A DNA stretch of 64,000 nt from Heliocidaris erythrogramma (GCA_025617745.1 CM046869.1:10497168-10561167), one strand, 5' to 3'; shown: positions 12,564 through 25,022, counted from the stretch's first letter. A program made the numbers and translations. Notes: generated by a model from the sequence alone, not told the origin.

Positions 12564-13627
12564 ACGCAGCTCTTTCCCAACACCAGACATGCCAACCAAA
12601 AAACGTATTCCTTACTTTTTCTATTTTCTTTTGCTTCATAAGGTGGTACTAAGATCTATAGATGTCTATAATCAATTCGGAACACCAAAATACCATAATA
12701 CATCGCACCTGTATCCTTGCATAACATTTTATTATCCACTGATTTTAACTATTCATGGCTCTGATTTGCATGAAATTTTTGTCTGTGGTACACAAAAACG
12801 AAACCTGTGAAATTGGATGGCTTATTTGCATTGTGCTCTAGTGGAAATGAGTGGATAATAAAGGTTGTTCTGGTACAGAGGTGGATGCACAATAGCATTT
12901 TTATGTTCTGAATAATTACCGATGTCCATAGCGTTTGGTACCACTTATCCAAGCGTAATAGGCAAAGAATACGGTTTTAGGTTGGCATCCCTGCAACACC
13001 CATAATCATAATACATGTACTTGTAAACACTAATCAGATCTTTCAAGTTTCAAATATCAGTGTTTGGTAAATGTGGTTCTATGGTCACTGTCGAATATTT
13101 TGAGGTACATGATGTAAACTTAATTTTATCCCTTTACTGTCAAGATGCTGAGCTAGGGTGAAAGAACTGTATTTTGCAATATTTATAATTTTAATTTAAC
13201 ATGGAGAAACATGTGAAAGTAAAAACCACGTGAAGTTTTCCATATTGAAAAGGTTTGGAAGGGATGACAACAAAGGCAAAAGGAGAGTTCACATCCTTAA
13301 GAATTGAAACAATATACTGGTATTGTCCTTTGAATAATATTAAGGAATGTAGAAAATTTCAAAACTTTCTTGTTGGATAAAATATCATATGATGCTGACA
13401 AAAACAAATTACTTAAGCCTGGAAAGAGGATACTAGAGACACCAGCTGAGGCTGAACTGTGACATCAGATTCTTGTCTTTTTTTTCTTTATCTACTTGGC
13501 ATTCCTCTCTGATGATGTCATCATCAATCAACCTTCACTATGAATGAGACTCTTCTTCTATCAGTCACCTACATGTACAGTACTGTTTTCAAAATAGGAG
13601 CTATGGTTGTGTCTGGACTGGAGGAAC
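12564..13627. other. no gene seen
   Basis: AT-rich sequence with no supported gene or clear repeat. Confidence 0.45.
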
Positions 13628-13676
13628 ATCTGCTGAGAGCCAAAAAGGCATTAACTTCAAGTATTAAAAATGACTT
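13628..13676. mobile_element. half copy of MITE family A
   Basis: ATCTGCTGAGAGCC followed by AAAAAGGCATTAA matches the left arm of the short palindromic MITE seen at 1515. The right arm is not present. Confidence 0.5.
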
Positions 13677-13882
13677 TTTAATTTTCATCAATCACCTTAA
13701 AATGACTTTTTAACACCGATGGAAAGCAAATTTCTGTATCATAGATGGACAATCTTGAATCTTTTTAATTCTCATCAATCACCTTATCGACGGATAAGAC
13801 ACTTCTTCTATCAGTCCCTTGCAGTAGTACTGTTCTTAAAATACACGTACATGTAGGAGCTTGCTTGTATGTGGACTGGGGG

Positions 13883-14090
13883 GTATTTCACAAAGAGTTA
13901 AGTTGGACTTAAAGTCATGCGTAAGCGCCAATGCGCATCCGGTATTTAACACGTAATCTCATTGAAAGACTTCCCAATAGCGTGCGTCCCCTGAGCATGA
14001 TCTGACCAATACGATGATGCACAATATACAGCACGCAACTAGGAATTTAAGTGCACCTTTAAGTCCAACTTAACTCTTTGTGAAGTATCT
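13883..14090. mobile_element. foldback MITE with about 33-bp arms
   Basis: The left arm begins GTATTTCACAAAGAGTTAAG and continues through TTGGACTTAAAG; the right arm is its near-perfect reverse complement ending at GAAGTATC. Length is about 208 bp with no open frame. Confidence 0.75.
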
Positions 14091-14699
14091 TCCGCTGAGC
14101 GTCAGAGGGAGGTAACTCCAGGTAAAAATAATATGAGTTATTGCTTCTCAGGCTCTCATCATATTCCGTGGGTCAATTCAGAACATTCTTTTCTTACTTG
14201 AATGTGAGAGCTACAGTTATTGGGTTTCACTATCATGTTTTTCTGTCTTACACAAAGAAAGAAATGAGATAAATGAGAATACCAACATTAAATGATTGAA
14301 GGGGGATAAACATAAAATCATATTTCTAACCCAGAACTGTACTTTTTTCTTTGTTTGACTTTACGCTTTAAATCCAATGACAGAAACTACAAACTACAGG
14401 TGTAGTTCACTGAATAGTAATAGTAATACAAGGGGAAAAGGGCAAACTCATTCATGAAACATAATGGGCAATCAACCTTCATCCATTTTTTTTTTCACGG
14501 GGGGGGGGGGGGGAGGCTGGCAGGGGGGGGAGCATCCTTTCACCTGAAACCAAGCTACATCTGTCCTTATGAATACAGATGTACTTCACTCAATAGTAAT
14601 CTTGTTATAATCTCATGAACAGATACAGGGATTTAATTTAAACATGAATGAATCACTTGATGCTTCTCCATTTATGGGGCACAGACAATCTGTGTGTAA
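14091..14699. other. no gene seen; G-run
   Basis: AT-rich sequence with a long G run and GGCAGGGGGGGG near 14500-14530. Nothing else supported. Confidence 0.4.
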
Positions 14700-14870
14700 A
14701 CCCCCCTGGCTAATTCTTCTGTTGACCCTCTTGATAAGTCGGCCTAATTATCACTAATGAGCAATGAGGGCTCCAGCCTTGCCTGGCCTCCGATTAACGT
14801 CGCAATCCATTGCAATTACAGAGCACTCATGCAGGAGAGGGGGGACAAATGTATAACTGATTACATTGTA
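14700..14870. promoter_or_regulatory. candidate homeodomain-rich non-coding element
   Basis: This short, complex, non-repeat segment packs TAATTA, CTAATGA, GATTAA and CAATTA words, typical homeodomain cores, within about 100 bp. I see no coding frame of note. The call as a conserved cis-element is a guess; only cross-species alignment could support it. Confidence 0.2.
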
Positions 14871-15000
14871 GGTCACTCTGATTTTAAAAAAAGAGCTACA
14901 AGTACATGTATATGTCTGACATACATCATTATACATGTCATCAATTCATTATATCATCTGTTTGGAAATAGAAAGACATTAACTCATATTGCCTGTTAGG

Positions 15001-15748
15001 CCTGGGAACAATATTCGAATATTCAAATTATTTGAATAGCTTACCGCCGAACGGTAATCGAATACCACTTTTCTTACTATTTGAATATTCGTCCAATGAC
15101 GAATAGTGATTTGGACATTCGAGTACCTAAAGCATCATGACAAAAATGATCTTTATAACATCAGAAAATACTGCGTAACAGATGATAAGCACATAAAAGG
15201 CGTAAAGAGACATTTTACTTGCTAAAATAATACTACAGAGGTCCAAAATGTGCCATGAAAAGTTTTTTAAAAAACACGAAAGTAAAAGAGTTATGGCGTC
15301 ACTTCGACAACGAAACACACAAGCCGGTCGGCCACAATCAGTTTATACATGTAGTCACCCGGTACGATCACGGGCTAGCTCGCTACTGTCTGCGCAGAGC
15401 TCTGCGCCTGTGCATGTATATTGTTGCTAGCAAGTTCAGCTCCAATATGGAGTAAGATGAATATAATTCTTCAAATATGAAAGATCGTTGCAAAATAAAA
15501 ATTGTCACTTTACAATAATCCTGTGTTATAGCTGTCTCTGTGATATTATTTCTTTTATGTTTTGATAGTCTTTGTGATCCTATTTCATCTCGGAAACGTA
15601 TGTGGCTAGCTGCTTTGCTTATGTTGGCAAATGCACAATGAATTGGCTTGAATGTTCCTTCGAGGTGTACAATAAACTTAAGAATGAAAAGAAACTAGGT
15701 ATTCGAAATATTAGAATTATTTGAATACCCGTTTGCTTGAATATTCGA
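15001..15748. mobile_element. AT-rich element with ATTCGAATATTC ends
   Basis: The left end (about 15008-15125) and right end (about 15697-15746) both carry ATTCGAATATTC-type palindromes, in roughly inverted arrangement around a unique middle. It looks like a degenerate TIR element. Boundaries are approximate. Confidence 0.4.
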
Positions 15749-15771
15749 ATAGTAAATATGGTATATGGTTG

Positions 15772-15829
15772 AGAGCCAAAGGGGCATTAAATCTGTATTA
15801 AAGTATGTGACTTAATGCCCTTCTGGCTC
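15772..15829. mobile_element. MITE family A copy
   Basis: GGTTGAGAGCCAAAGGGGCA is matched in inverted form by TGCCCTTCTGGCTCCAAAC, with a 20-odd-bp spacer. Same family as 1515-1591. A further fragment, GACTGGAGCCAGAAGG, follows at about 15852. Confidence 0.65.
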
Positions 15830-15937
15830 CAAACGGATGATATCATCTTAGACTGGAGCCAGAAGGTCATTACTCACTTTCAATACTAATGGCAATACTC
15901 TGTCCTTTGTAAAGGCATGGTAAATTTATCATCTGCT

Positions 15938-16006
15938 GAGATGAAGAGGGCAAGAGGGGCATTAAATGCTAATAGCTTACAACCCTCTAACTCTCAGCAG
16001 ACATTA
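15938..16006. mobile_element. diverged MITE family A copy
   Basis: TGCTGAGATGAAGAGGGC and the right end AACTCTCAGCAGAC form an imperfect foldback of the same family. Confidence 0.45.
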
Positions 16007-16043
16007 TTGCCACTTCATACACTGGAGAACAAATGGAGACCTG

Positions 16044-17695
16044 GGGAGTGTTTCATCAAGTGTATTGTCAGTGATTTTTACTGACAAATATGCTCTCAGC
16101 CAATCAGATGCGAGGATTTCAGTAGCTTATAACAGTTGTCAGTAAAAGGGTCATTTCACCAGGTTGGGACACACTTCCAATTTTCATACTTACAAAATTT
16201 AATTGGAATTTTATCATATGTCTTAAATATTTTTTCACAATTGGTTTGATGGAGTTTGCACGTCATACACAAATCTTTGAAATTATACTAAATATGATTT
16301 CACTTGAATTGATTTTCTTTTCATATTTCATATTTTTCCAGCAAATTTATAGTGGAAAAAGTGAGAAATTTGTGACATGAAAAATTAGTAAATGGTGAAG
16401 TCTAGAAAAAGTATGATGATTAAGTTTAATCTATCCATACTTTTAAATCAGATCACTTAAGTACCAAACTTTCAGGGAGATTAATTTTTCTTGTCATTTA
16501 TTACTTTGAAATACACAATTCACCTTATCCAAAATTGAAGTGTAGGACGTAACAATGGTGTCAGACTTTCCTATAATTTTAAATGTGTATAAACATATAT
16601 CTTACTAACCTTAAAGTGTTACAAAATAAGCCAGTTCGGGGTTAGCGCATGGTACAAATGACCCCAAATATCCACAGATATTTTAGACATGGAGGGTCCC
16701 TTTATGTGCACTTCAGAAAAATAACTCTGGAGTGATAGAGGTGCCTCATGAATAGCTTTTGTTTCCCCCTTTAAAAAGAATACTTCCACCTGGATATCAT
16801 GGAATGCACCATTAGTGCATAATTGAATAATGATTACATTACATTCATGAGCACATATCGAATATTAGTGTCAGTGGGTTTTAGAATTTGGTACAGATGA
16901 CCTTTATCTGCTCATGCTCAGATTGCATCCCCGAAGTGGCTTATTGGCTTGTAATTATTGCATGTGACCTATTCTAAAGCAAAATAACATTTACAGTGAC
17001 AAAATAATAGTTTTGTTGTAAAAATAACAAATATTATGGTTATTTTAGACGTGGTGTCAATGTTACGTCATGCACACATTTTAGACAATTTCTTGTATAA
17101 CATCTACATGTACATATGTAAGCTAAGCTAAAGGTGTCAAAGTACATTTTTACTAAATTGATGAACACCATAAATACAAAAATATTAAAAGTTTGGACAT
17201 TTGCTGCTTGATGTGTGAAATATGACCATGTACATTCATGGCGTCAATGTTACGTCATACCTGTCTGTTCAAACATAATTTCTTATATCCCCCATTTATG
17301 AATTTTAAATTACGTCAAAAACATTCACCATGTCATGTTAGAGTAAAATGTACAAAATTGGACAACAATAGTTCTGTTAAAATGTTTTAAAGTCCACTTG
17401 ACACAATAGGTGAAATTTATGTGGTGTCAATGTTACGTCAGAAAATGTCCATTGAAGCCTCCACATTTAAAAAATTGAAAAAAGTTAATGGCCTTGTACA
17501 TGTATCATGCATTGTTCTATGTGTTAAATTGTGCATTGTCTTCAAGTTAAAGACAGTTCAATGCAATAACAATACAAGTACTAGCCTAAAATCACAATTT
17601 TAGTGATCTTTGTTTATTTTTATGTCACACTGATGTGTCCCAACCTGGTGAAATGACCCAAAAATCACTGACAAAACACTTGATGAAACACTCCC
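16044..17695. mobile_element. 136-bp MITE family C split by another transposon
   Basis: The outer element starts GGGAGTGTTTCATCAAG and ends CTTGATGAAACACTCCC, flanked on both sides by CTG (16041-16043 and 17696-17698). Without the insert at 16148-17659 it would be about 140 bp, the same as the intact copies at 17986, 21661 and 49021. The 3-bp CWG duplication is known for some PIF/Harbinger-like groups, but assignment to one is an inference. Confidence 0.85.
16148..17659. mobile_element. 1.5-kb TIR transposon nested in family C MITE
   Basis: A 26-bp perfect inverted repeat, beginning GGGTCATTTCACCAGG, bounds 1512 bp. It lies in the A5 tract of the host MITE and is flanked by AAAA on both sides (16144-16147, 17660-17663). 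Comparison with intact MITE copies shows exactly four extra A, so the target duplication is 4 bp. The interior carries GTCAATGTTACGTCA three times (about 17055, 17244, 17425), spaced 180-190 bp. No transposase frame is present. I cannot assign a superfamily. Confidence 0.85.
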
Positions 17696-17985
17696 CTGGT
17701 AAAGGCTATTGAAAGCTTTTTGGAAAGATGTCACAGTGCCCAGTGCTACACATGTAGCAACCAAAGTAGCATACAATGAGAGAATATACATGTATCACGA
17801 TAGTGATACTAAAATCTTCTTAGAATTCTACGACTCGGGGGGAAAATGATGGGCCATTTATTCACTAGAGCTGTATCATAACCTTTGTTATGCTTCCAAT
17901 TTGCAGTGTCATGTTTATTAATTTAGTGAACCTGAATAGTTAACCCCTCTCTCAACTGAAAGCTGCTAGAAGTCTTTGAGTTCTG

Positions 17986-18121
17986 GGGAGCGTTTCATCA
18001 AGTGGTTTGTCAGTGATTTTTACCGACAACTGTTATAAGCTACTGAAATCCTTGCATCTGATTGGCTGAGAGCAAATTTGTCGGTACAAATCACCCACAA
18101 AATGCTTGATGAAATGCTCCC
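17986..18121. mobile_element. family C MITE, intact copy
   Basis: A 136-bp palindromic element with ends GGGAGCG/GCTCCC and CTG duplications at 17983-17985 and 18122-18124. The interior has the shared words TTTTTACCGACAAC and TCTGATTGGCTGAGAG. Confidence 0.9.
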
Positions 18122-18159
18122 CTGGTCATTAGGGCAGTCCAAACTTTGTAATAAGTTGA

Positions 18160-18550
18160 TTTGTGTGAAGGAAGAAAAAATAGAGAAACAGGACGGCAAA
18201 AAGTTTGAAAGAATCCGGAGAAAAAAGAAAATTATGAATGTTTGAAAAATTAAATCACTAAATCTATGCGAATCTCAAAATGGCAATTTGGTTAGTGAAC
18301 TCTCCTATATGTCCTACACTATTTTGTCCTTGAGTTTCAGTTTTCTCCTAAGTGCCTTATCCTTTGGGGCAGTACTCAATATACATTGTCAATAGCATAT
18401 TGTCGGTCCACAAAAAAGAAAAAGATCCTCCCTAGTAATACATTTTGAAAGATATACATTTTAGTCATTTTGTGTAAATTGGAACAAATAGGAGAGTTGT
18501 CTGCCACTACATGACAGTGACATTACCAATTCAGCTAATTTGAAAATCCC
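18160..18550 (-). mobile_element. fragment of MITE family D
   Basis: Reading on the minus strand, this matches much of the full copy at 47817-48401, including GGCAATTTG, the GTCACTGTCATG-type block and GAAAGTTTGAAAGA-type words. Both termini are missing or changed. Confidence 0.6.
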
Positions 18551-19489
18551 ATTTGAAGAGCGATCCTTTTCAGGGGACATTCTACTATCATGTTCTTCAA
18601 CCTTCTCTTTAAAGTGCATTTATAGAGGAACTCAGCAAAACGAACACTGTAGTTTGTGTACATGTGCGTGTATATGTGCGTGTACATGTATGCATAAATG
18701 TCGTCAATACAACAACAGCACTCAGGAAATGAATGATTACTTTTTAAGATCAAAACAATAACTACCGGATACCTTACAAGCACATGTACATGAATATCAA
18801 GTGGTAGAATCAATTAATTGAAGCTAGGCTCTTACAATTTGGCCAGGCACTCATTACGAGTAGCCACCTATTCATCAGTTTCATTAGAATATTATTAATT
18901 CTATTAATTTTGTAATCTATCTGCTTTAACCCTCTCGTTACCACAAGACTAAAATACTGTTCACTTTGTACATAGTGTTGTTGACTTTGGTCCTGACAGG
19001 GTTAAAAGTACACCACGTATTCCATGTAAAGAAACCTCAATACATACATGTACATCATCATCATGTGTGTTATTATAATACTTTGCAGTAAAACAAAATT
19101 ATGCATGCCTCTGAGGCCCCAAATGAATGATGTTTTTTTCATTAAGCATGTAACCTTTGGCATTCCCATAATGCAACCCAGCTGTGTAGTTGAAGTACAC
19201 AAGAAGGTCAGAGTCGAGAAAGGGTCTCGGTCCATACCAGCTGTTAGGTTTCCCTCACGATCTAGCTTTTAATATGTTAATTACAGTCTACTATTGATTC
19301 TTTCGCAATGAACTTTCATTGTTTGTTTGGATAACTGTCAGTGCACTAGTTTCAATGCATTTATATGAATATATAATTCTTGATGATTTGGTTTTGAACA
19401 GGAGGTTCATGATTGAGAGAAAATAGGGCTGGTAACTGTCAATAAAATTTATTTCTCTTTTTATTTCTTTAAAGGTAAGCACCTGACAC
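18551..19489. other. no gene seen
   Basis: AT-rich, with TACATGTA and GTGTACATGTGCGTG-type alternation near 18660-18700 that could favour cruciform or Z-type structure. Nothing else supported. Confidence 0.4.
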
Positions 19490-19625
19490 TATACCTAACC
19501 TTAACGGTCTAACCCTAAACCTAGCATACACCCAAATCGCAACCCTTAGCGTACCGGTAACTGTAAACCTAATAAATATAAACCCAAATCGCAACCCTTA
19601 GCCTAACCTAATAAAAACCACATAC
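19490..19625. repeat. degenerate CCTAA-type repeat
   Basis: Irregular TAACCCTAA/CCTAACC-like words with two copies of AACCCAAATCGCAACCCTTA-like blocks about 50 bp apart. It resembles decayed telomere-type sequence but has no clean tandem array. Confidence 0.4.
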
Positions 19626-19919
19626 ATGTAGATGAAGCAACCCTAATGATAACCCAACATTTGATGAAATAAAGCCTGAAACATGTCACCGGAGTACGTG
19701 TCTATTACCGAATATGTACACCCAAATTGTTTTTCCCCTCGTTAGATACAAAGCAAATCATGTGAAAATAGCGACAAACTACAATTTTTACCCCTTCGAT
19801 AAACACAACAAATTACCTCTTAGCACATGGAAGATTACCTTTAACATGTATCATCACACCTTGTGCATTTTGCATTTTATAGGCAGATATTTACAGAAAT
19901 CATTAGGAAATTAATTATG

Positions 19920-19989
19920 TGTTGAGAGCCAGAAGGGAGTTAAATCTGTGTTAAATGATTTGCACAAACCCCTTCTGGTCCTGAGCAGA
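19920..19989. mobile_element. MITE family A copy
   Basis: GTTGAGAGCCAGAAGGGAGT and the inverted CCCCTTCTGGTCCTGAGCAG form a 70-bp foldback. Confidence 0.65.
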
Positions 19990-20328
19990 GGATGTTTATT
20001 CTGTCATTAATTTGTGATCACGCATGCTTAGGTGTGACCTTGGCTTTTGTATCCAGTAATTTTGCATTAGAAACCAAATATGTGCAAATATTAAACGAAA
20101 AGTATTTGTGTATCAAAACACACAGTAAGAAACAAACACAAACAGAACTGCAAAACAAGTAATTTGCTATCATGTTTACATATGATAACTAGACTGTGCA
20201 GTATTTAGTATGCACAGTGTTTTGTGGTACAGGGCTACAAAACTGTGGAAGCTAATTAGAGATTACAGAAGTAGTTTCAAGTCCTGAAGCCCCTAAATTA
20301 ATTGTTTCAGATGGTGAAAATACATGTA

Positions 20329-20518
20329 CAGTGAAACCTGTCTATAAAGACCACTCAAGGGAGACAAGAAAGGCAGTCTTTATGAGCAGGTGGTCTTTCT
20401 GGACAGGTTTCATAAATACATGTTTCAATGAGAAATGCTATTCAAGGGAAATAAAAATTGTGGTCTTTATAGACAGGTGGTCTATCTATACAGGTGGTCG
20501 CTAAAGCAGGTTCGACTG
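20329..20518. mobile_element. pogo-like MITE, copy 1
   Basis: A 190-bp element starting CAGTGAAACCTGTCTATAAA and ending in inverted form with CGACTG, flanked by TA on both sides. The TA target and CAGT... termini fit the pogo/Tigger branch of Tc1/mariner. No transposase frame. Confidence 0.8.
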
Positions 20519-20814
20519 TATATAGAACCACTTAATCCAAATCATCTTATGAAAAAACATAAGCAAAGCAAAACACGGAAACAACTATGGATGGAGTAAA
20601 TACTAATCATTTCGAAAGGCTACAGCTTAGTTTGCAGGCACAAACCCTGGTCAGTCATAAAAGAGTGTCACACTGTAAGACTACATTAGGCCATGTACTA
20701 TAGCTGCCCTGACACAGGACACGACCAGAAGATAGCTGAAATAGGCTTCTCTCAAGACACACTGATTTTCTGATAAAGTGTCAAATTAGGGTCTGTGCTT
20801 GCCGACTAGCTACA

Positions 20815-21052
20815 GCTCACGAGACTGAAGGCCCAAGAGACCGACAGCCTACGAGGCCAACAGCACACAAGACCGACAATTTCAGTCTAGTGAACCCTTA
20901 AAAAAGAATTGTCAGAAGGCCCATAAGACCGACAGCCCACAAGACCAACATGTCGGTCTAATTGGCCTTCTGAACACTTTTCTGAAGGTGACTACCGTTA
21001 GACCAAAATTGTCGGTCCTGAGGGTCGTCAGTCTCGTGGGTTGTCAGTTGTC
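20815..21052. mobile_element. foldback with repeated AGACCGACAG words
   Basis: The left half carries several AGACCGACA-type words joined by GCCCACAAG or GCCCATAAG; the right half carries the reverse complements (TGTCGGTCT, TTGTCGGTCC, CTCGTGGGTTGTC). It folds into a long imperfect hairpin. No open frame. Confidence 0.6.
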
Positions 21053-21182
21053 AGTACTGGGATGACCAAAAGCATACAATGACTTTATAAAAACATGTAG
21101 GCATACAAGTATTAGTAGAGGGGTGCGAAAAGAAAAATTTGCAAGAGAGAGAAAAATAAAAATGAAGTAGAAAAGAACTTAC

Positions 21183-21224
21183 TTGAAGCTTTTATAGCAG
21201 CTGCTTCATGGTCGGTTTCCTGAC
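21183..21224 (-). CDS. candidate 42-nt coding exon of an unidentified gene
   Basis: On the minus strand a pyrimidine-rich acceptor, TTTCTTTTTTAG, precedes 42 nt that end at a consensus donor, CAA|GTAAGT (donor 21177-21182). The exon is open in the phase-1 frame and encodes QETDHEAAAIKAS between split codons, so it is a symmetric phase 1-1 exon like the one at 7154-7225. Its start phase fits the start exon at 41012-41030 (G|GT gives glycine). I do not recognise the peptide. The call rests on splice quality and phase agreement only. Confidence 0.45.
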
Positions 21225-21660
21225 CTAAAAAAGAAACCCAAAACAAGCAGAAAATGAAACTTAATTGCACAGGCAAAAGCAAAAATAATAAGGAAATAAA
21301 AGAAGAAGACAAGAAAAAAAAACACACGATGAGAGACACAGAGCCACATGGAATGATTCCAAATACCGTAGCTGGAATCACATGCAATGCATACAATAAT
21401 ATAATACATCCAATGCAAGTACAAAATAGGCAAATAAAAACAAATGAATTGCAGTTGTACTTGGGTAGCTTAGCAAAATGTAGCATCACAAAAAGACGCG
21501 ACCAGAACGAAAAATGAATATTGTTGAAAATCATAATTTTATTGCATAAAGGCAGAAAAATATCGTTCAGCCATAGAGTGGGTAAATGTACCTATACTAC
21601 TGCCTTGATTAGGCTTAATATTACCATGGACCCTACCAAAACTGTCATTAAATATGTCAC

Positions 21661-21797
21661 GGGAGCGTTTCATCAAGCGTTTTGCCAGTGATTTTTACCG
21701 ACAACTGTTATAAGCTACTGAAATCCTTGCATCTGATTGGCTAAGAGCAAATTTGTTAGTAAAAATCACTGACAGAACGCTTGATGAAATGCTTCCC
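21661..21797. mobile_element. family C MITE copy
   Basis: A 137-bp copy with ends GGGAGCGTTTCATCAAGCG and CGCTTGATGAAATGCTTCCC. The flanking triplets (CAC and TGA) no longer match, suggesting decay. Confidence 0.85.
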
Positions 21798-22241
21798 TGA
21801 TTACCACATTTAATTCACCATTATCACCAACAATTTCACAGTTTTTGTTCCAGACATGCCTTTTTGTGCCACTCCATTTCACTTAAAAGCTACATGTACA
21901 TTGTATAGTTGTACCTTATCTACAGGATATTAATCTTATCAAAAATACCTTTTAGAAATCATTGAGGGTGCTCTGGGGTCTAAAATGTAGATCCAAAACT
22001 AATCTACAATGTACATGTAGTTAAGAGGTATGAAGTACGAGTACACTTGTTAGATCGCTTGGTCAAGCATCACAGCAGAAGTAGGACTACTACCAAAAGC
22101 AGGTCAATAATAGTCTGCAAACACAGACTCTATGTTAATAATAAAACAAATTCTAGGTTAGTTGAGCCTTCATCACCATTACTTTTTCAATGAAATATTC
22201 ATGGAACAGAGATTGATGCTTATAGACATATCTTCCTTAGT

Positions 22242-22305
22242 GCCAGAAGGGTGTAACTCTTTGTTAAAGAATATAAGGACCAACGACATTCTGGCTCTCA
22301 GCAGG
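22242..22305. mobile_element. MITE family A copy
   Basis: GTGCCAGAAGGGTGTAA and the inverted GACATTCTGGCTCTCAGCAG bound a short foldback. Just downstream (22361-22390) is a C run followed by an A run. Confidence 0.55.
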
Positions 22306-22684
22306 CGAAGTGATAAGGAATGGTGCCTCCAAATTCATGGGGAATATTCTTGACCACCTCCCCCCCCCCCCCCCCCACTAAAAAAAAAAAAGAAGATCAA
22401 ATTTTCTCTACAAAGTAAATCACTCATTTTAAAGGTTAATCTTAATGAAGATGAATTACCCATGTTTTACAGGACACAATGTCCTATCTCTCTCTGACTA
22501 CTTTCCCAAATGGTGCACCCTTCATGATAGTCTGCATTTTCAGTCCATTTGTAATGCAATCAGGACTGCTCATGCATCGTATGATTCCATATATCATCAT
22601 CCTTGCAAAATAGTAAGGGGGTATCATAAAAATACAGTTATGAGATCCAAAATCTAATCAACTAAAACCCTAAACACTCATATA

Positions 22685-22857
22685 CAGTGAAACCTGTCTA
22701 TAAAGACCACTCAAGGGAGACAAGAAAAGCGGTCTTCATGAGCAGGTGGTCTCTATGTACAGGTTCCTTAAATACATGTTTCAATGAGAAACACTTTTCA
22801 AGGGATACAAAAATTATGGTCTTTATAGACAGGTGGTCGCTAAAGCAGGTTGGACTG
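22685..22857. mobile_element. pogo-like MITE, copy 2
   Basis: A 173-bp close relative of 20329-20518 with the same CAGTGAAACCTGTCTATAAA start, inverted end and flanking TA. It lacks a short internal block present in copy 1. Confidence 0.85.
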
Positions 22858-24662
22858 TATTTGAAATAGTACTACATAAATTTCAGTTGACCAAAAACAA
22901 TATTTTTGTACTTGTAGTGATGAGGAGTAGATTCAGGAAAAGATTTTCTACAAATAGAAACTCATTTGCAATTTTTTTTTTCTACTGGCCCATAAACCTT
23001 GTTTTTTAAACAAATACATGATATGGAACTCTTCTTAACTATAATGTTTGCAATAATCCAGGCAGATTATATTGGGAGCTCTGACCTAAATAATGAATGA
23101 TCTTGGCTAATCAAGGCTCTGCTTCAAACAGTACCGGTAAGCACCATATTAAGACTTTGAAAATTACCAGACAAATATGGCATTTTACTTCATAGTACTT
23201 TTATACCATAATAATAGAAAATGCTCAGGGCTCGAAATAGCCCGTAGAACTTATATAAATCCTTTGCCGCTCTAGAAAATGACGTTTAGTGGGTTAGCTT
23301 GGTTACACCAATTTCTCTGTCTTAATAAAAAACCAGGAGGCAGGATTAAACTTCACTGGCAAATACACGCAGGCAGCACGACCATTTTGCTTATATCTAT
23401 TCAGTTCTTAACTATTGCAGTGCCGATGTGACGGATAGACTTGTCATTTTCATTCACCAATTGCTCAACCACAGGAACGGTATAGTGGTCAATGTATCAC
23501 AAATTTGAGCAGAAATCAAGCATTCTAAATATATGATTATAACTATATGTTACCATTAAAATTTTCAGAAAAAACTGCAGATTTTTAATAAGGTATCTTA
23601 TTTTAACATTGAACAATAGTAAACAAATGAGAAACCAAAAAATAATGGACAAAAAGGAAACTCACATGTAATTTTCAATAATTCTTTATTATGCATAAAC
23701 TGAGGTAAAGTAATAATGTTTGGTATCATAAATAATTGTAATAAATTTCCTACAAGTTTTGCACACAATATTTTGTGAAATAATAGATGGTTAATGAAGT
23801 TCAGACATTTGAAAAGTAAGCATTGATCACATTTTGGTAACATTTTTGAAGAGAGCTAAACCCCTTGGCACAGTAAGAGTTAATGTGTTGTGAAGTGTTT
23901 TTTTTTCTAGGTACAGCCAATTATTAATGTGCCAACTGATTTATATAAGTCTGTACCAGCATAATACAAATGAAAGTGTTTTATTCATGGGTCAAGAAGA
24001 AGAAGAAATAAAGTTGAATATTCAAATAACGTAATTGTCCTCTCACTAAAAACTCCCTCTTTTTTTTCCAAAAAAAAAACCCGGTGAGGTCCATAAAAGT
24101 ACAAATAATTAGATAACAAATGGCACTTTAATGCTTTCAAACAATCAAGAACAAATCATTCAGAACAAAAATATATATAAATACATGTTATATATATATT
24201 GATATATGTAAGTTGGCATAAATTGATATTCCTATACATGTTACAACGTTGATCTGAACTCACAGCAAATACAGTGTACATATCTAATACTAAGCATTTT
24301 GTTGATTCCGTCACTGAATATTGTAAAAAAAAAAATGTGTCTTTTAGGCTCAGCCTATCTCTTGCATCAGACATAATACAGCTAGAGTGACACATCAAGC
24401 AATCTGTCTCTACAAATTCAATTTATTTAGCCATATACACAAGCTGGGTGCATCACTTGTTTAATATGCCGACATACTGTAGCACCGCTTCTTCACTACA
24501 CAGTATACAGTGTACAGTAGTTCAAGCAGGTACAAAATGTGTGCGTGTAAGTATGGCAGCAATAATTGTTGTTACTGTAGCAACAAAAATATTATTTATC
24601 TGTACATGTACAACATGTAACAGACTTTTCCCAATTTAGCTAATGTATCAAATACATATATA
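22858..24662. other. no gene seen
   Basis: AT-rich sequence without recognisable genes. A TA-rich stretch lies at about 24171-24207. Confidence 0.45.
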
Positions 24663-24874
24663 CAGCCATGGAAAAAATTATTAGACCAAGAATGGTTACT
24701 GATAGTGTTATTTTTGTGTTAAGAAGGAAATAAAATATCATAAAAGCAAGGTATAATTGCTGGAATTTGGTATTCATTCAATGAAATACAAAGACAAATC
24801 ATTTTTATAATTTTGTGTGCATATTATAGTACCCTTATTACAGAAGCTTGGTCTAATAATTTTTTCCAGGGCTG
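24663..24874. mobile_element. Tc1/mariner-like MITE
   Basis: The ends CAGCCATGGAAAAAATTATT and the inverted AATAATTTTTTCCAGGGCTG bound 212 bp, flanked by TA. The match extends through TTAGACCAAG on both sides. These ends are typical of Tc1-like MITEs. No transposase frame. Confidence 0.85.
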
Positions 24875-25022
24875 TATGTATTCAAAGTAATGCACTGACT
24901 GTACGATAAATGCACTGGCAACAATTGCCAGTGCAATTTTATTTCTCATTTTATTTCTTACACCAGATGTACCTGTAGCTGCATTTCTAACTTAACAATG
25001 GACCACACACTACATTTAAAAA

